64,000 nt of DNA from Pseudomonas cedrina subsp. cedrina. GTDB lineage: Bacteria > Pseudomonadota > Gammaproteobacteria > Pseudomonadales > Pseudomonadaceae. Positions 63,197-64,000 of this stretch are shown here, in pieces. Where the stretch lies: NCBI RefSeq assembly GCF_001983175.1, contig NZ_MNPW01000015.1, positions 1-64,000 on the forward strand, in the 5' to 3' direction. The position numbers and the translations under genes are program-made. The notes below the pieces were generated by a model that worked only from the letters and a program-made list of their open reading frames with translations, was not told where the DNA came from and made no database searches. Within the stretch, counting starts at the first letter, position 1. Each line of letters opens with the position of its first letter.

Positions 63197-64000
63197 GTGC
63201 GCTGGCTCAGGATCGCCATAGGTTTTACTGTCAGCCTGCTGACACTGCTCTGTTTGTTCCCGGCCCAGGCCGCGGCGCAAGGCAGTGGCTGGGCAGTATT
63301 GCTTGATGAACAGGCTGACCTGCAACTGAGCGATATCCGTTCCTCGCGCTACACCAATCAATTCAGCCCCATCGAACTGGACCGCATTACCGCCGCGCCG
63401 CCGGACGGTGCGTTGTGGGTGCGTTTCAAGCTGCAACCCGGCAAGCACGAACAAGTGCTGCGGGTATTCGCCCCGGACCTGTCGCACCTGAGCCTCTATG
63501 TACTGGACGGCGATGCTCTGGTGGAACAACAGAGCACCGGCACGCGCCAACCGCAGGCTGAGCGACCACTGCCCAGCAGTGACTTCATGCTGCCGATGCC
63601 CCAGAGCCAGAAGCCGCTCGACGTCTACCTGCGCCTGGTGTCGGAACACGAACTGCGCCCCTACATCACCCTGGAGCCGGCCGTGCTCGCCGCGGCCGAC
63701 CAGACCCAGACGCTGATCTACGGGCTGCTGTTCGGTTGCCTGCTGATGCTGATCCTGCACAACCTCACACGCTTCGCCTATCACCGCTCGCGCAGCAGCC
63801 TATGGTTGGCGGCCTGCGAAGTGTTGTTGATGCTCAGCCTGGCACTGCTGCTGAACCTGGTGGGCCCATGGTTGCCGAACTGGCACGCGGTCCAGGCCCC
63901 CGGCGCCTACCTGGCGTTGCTGCTGACCGCGCCGTGCGGGCTGATGTTTGCCTACCGCTTCTTCATGCCCCTGGGCCCGCATCCCCTGAACAAGCTGCTG
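63197..64000 (+). CDS. retS: Hybrid sensor kinase RetS, N-terminal part (cut by window edge)
   Basis: Open from GTG at 63197 to the edge (268 codons, no stop). GAAGGGA lies 9 bp before the GTG. A signal peptide (residues 1-29), a periplasmic 7TMR-DISMED2 sensory domain (about 35-165), then the first membrane segments of the 7TM unit (LLFGCLLMLILHNLTRF and onward). The position after purD is that of RetS in P. aeruginosa. RetS blocks the GacS kinase and favours motility over biofilm. The kinase and receiver domains lie beyond the window. The tract 63084-63196 holds no gene. Confidence 0.83.
   Translation, partial: MRWLRIAIGFTVSLLTLLCLFPAQAAAQGSGWAVLLDEQADLQLSDIRSSRYTNQFSPIELDRITAAPPDGALWVRFKLQPGKHEQVLRVFAPDLSHLSLYVLDGDALVEQQSTGTRQPQAERPLPSSDFMLPMPQSQKPLDVYLRLVSEHELRPYITLEPAVLAAADQTQTLIYGLLFGCLLMLILHNLTRFAYHRSRSSLWLAACEVLLMLSLALLLNLVGPWLPNWHAVQAPGAYLALLLTAPCGLMFAYRFFMPLGPHPLNKLL

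Overview
The window is a chromosomal segment of a Pseudomonas, most likely of the P. fluorescens group. The evidence is high-GC coding with strong third-position bias, several families of Pseudomonas-type REP doublets (REPINs) in intergenic gaps, and gene orders that match Pseudomonas synteny as I remember it: bauC-bauA-bauR; fis-purH-purD-retS; speA-sui1-NUDIX-DUF2333-gcbA-chemoreceptor-aroQ-accB-accC-prmA-dusB. No transposase, prophage, CRISPR array or tRNA gene was seen. About 61 protein genes are supported, one of them cut by the right edge.

Layout. (1) 1-472 is the control region of a ribosomal RNA operon that lies outside the left edge. Three tandem sigma-70 promoters with identical geometry fire leftward, and a boxA-like leader begins at the edge. 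(2) 473-11923 holds beta-alanine catabolism (bauC, bauA, bauR) followed by nucleobase genes: an NCS2 permease, a TetR regulator, 8-oxoguanine deaminase and adenosine/adenine deaminase. YigZ, an SDR and a calcium/proton antiporter are interleaved. (3) 12163-17014 holds small regulators and redox genes (ArsR, LysR, ABM monooxygenase, quinone-oxidoreductase-like protein) and a Bcr/CflA exporter. (4) 17102-20675 is a copper island: copZ, an unknown secreted protein with a CueR-like box, copA with a second CueR-like dyad, and cueR. (5) 20818-25442 holds a RIO kinase and a thiolase divergent from a high-molecular-weight FabG and a MaoC hydratase.

(6) 25599-40553 is a complete Flp/Tad pilus locus: flp, rcpC, rcpA, tadZ, tadA, tadB, tadC, tadD, a DUF3613 protein, prepilin peptidase fppA, a TadE/F minor pilin and TadG, with the two-component pair pprA/pprB and an extra stand-alone receiver protein beside flp. 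(7) 40833-49275 is mixed housekeeping: two DUF4136 lipoproteins, CmoM, a MazG-like protein, a MATE exporter, SpeA, Sui1, NUDIX and DUF2333. (8) 49575-53260 holds the diguanylate cyclase GcbA and a chemoreceptor. (9) 53681-64000 is core metabolism and regulation: aroQ-accB-accC, prmA-DUF3426, dusB-fis, purH, purD and the start of retS.

How the parts connect. The Tad pilus, GcbA and RetS all belong to the switch between motile and surface-attached life. The copper genes look like one CueR regulon. BauA converts beta-alanine to malonate semialdehyde and BauC oxidises it to acetyl-CoA; AccB/AccC carboxylate acetyl-CoA for fatty acid synthesis. No wholly new multi-gene system was found. The best leads are the CueR-box secreted protein, the receiver protein paired with flp, the thiolase/FabG4/MaoC module that mirrors a mycobacterial locus, two convergent gene pairs sharing one CTAG as both stop codons, and a REPIN nested inside another REPIN.
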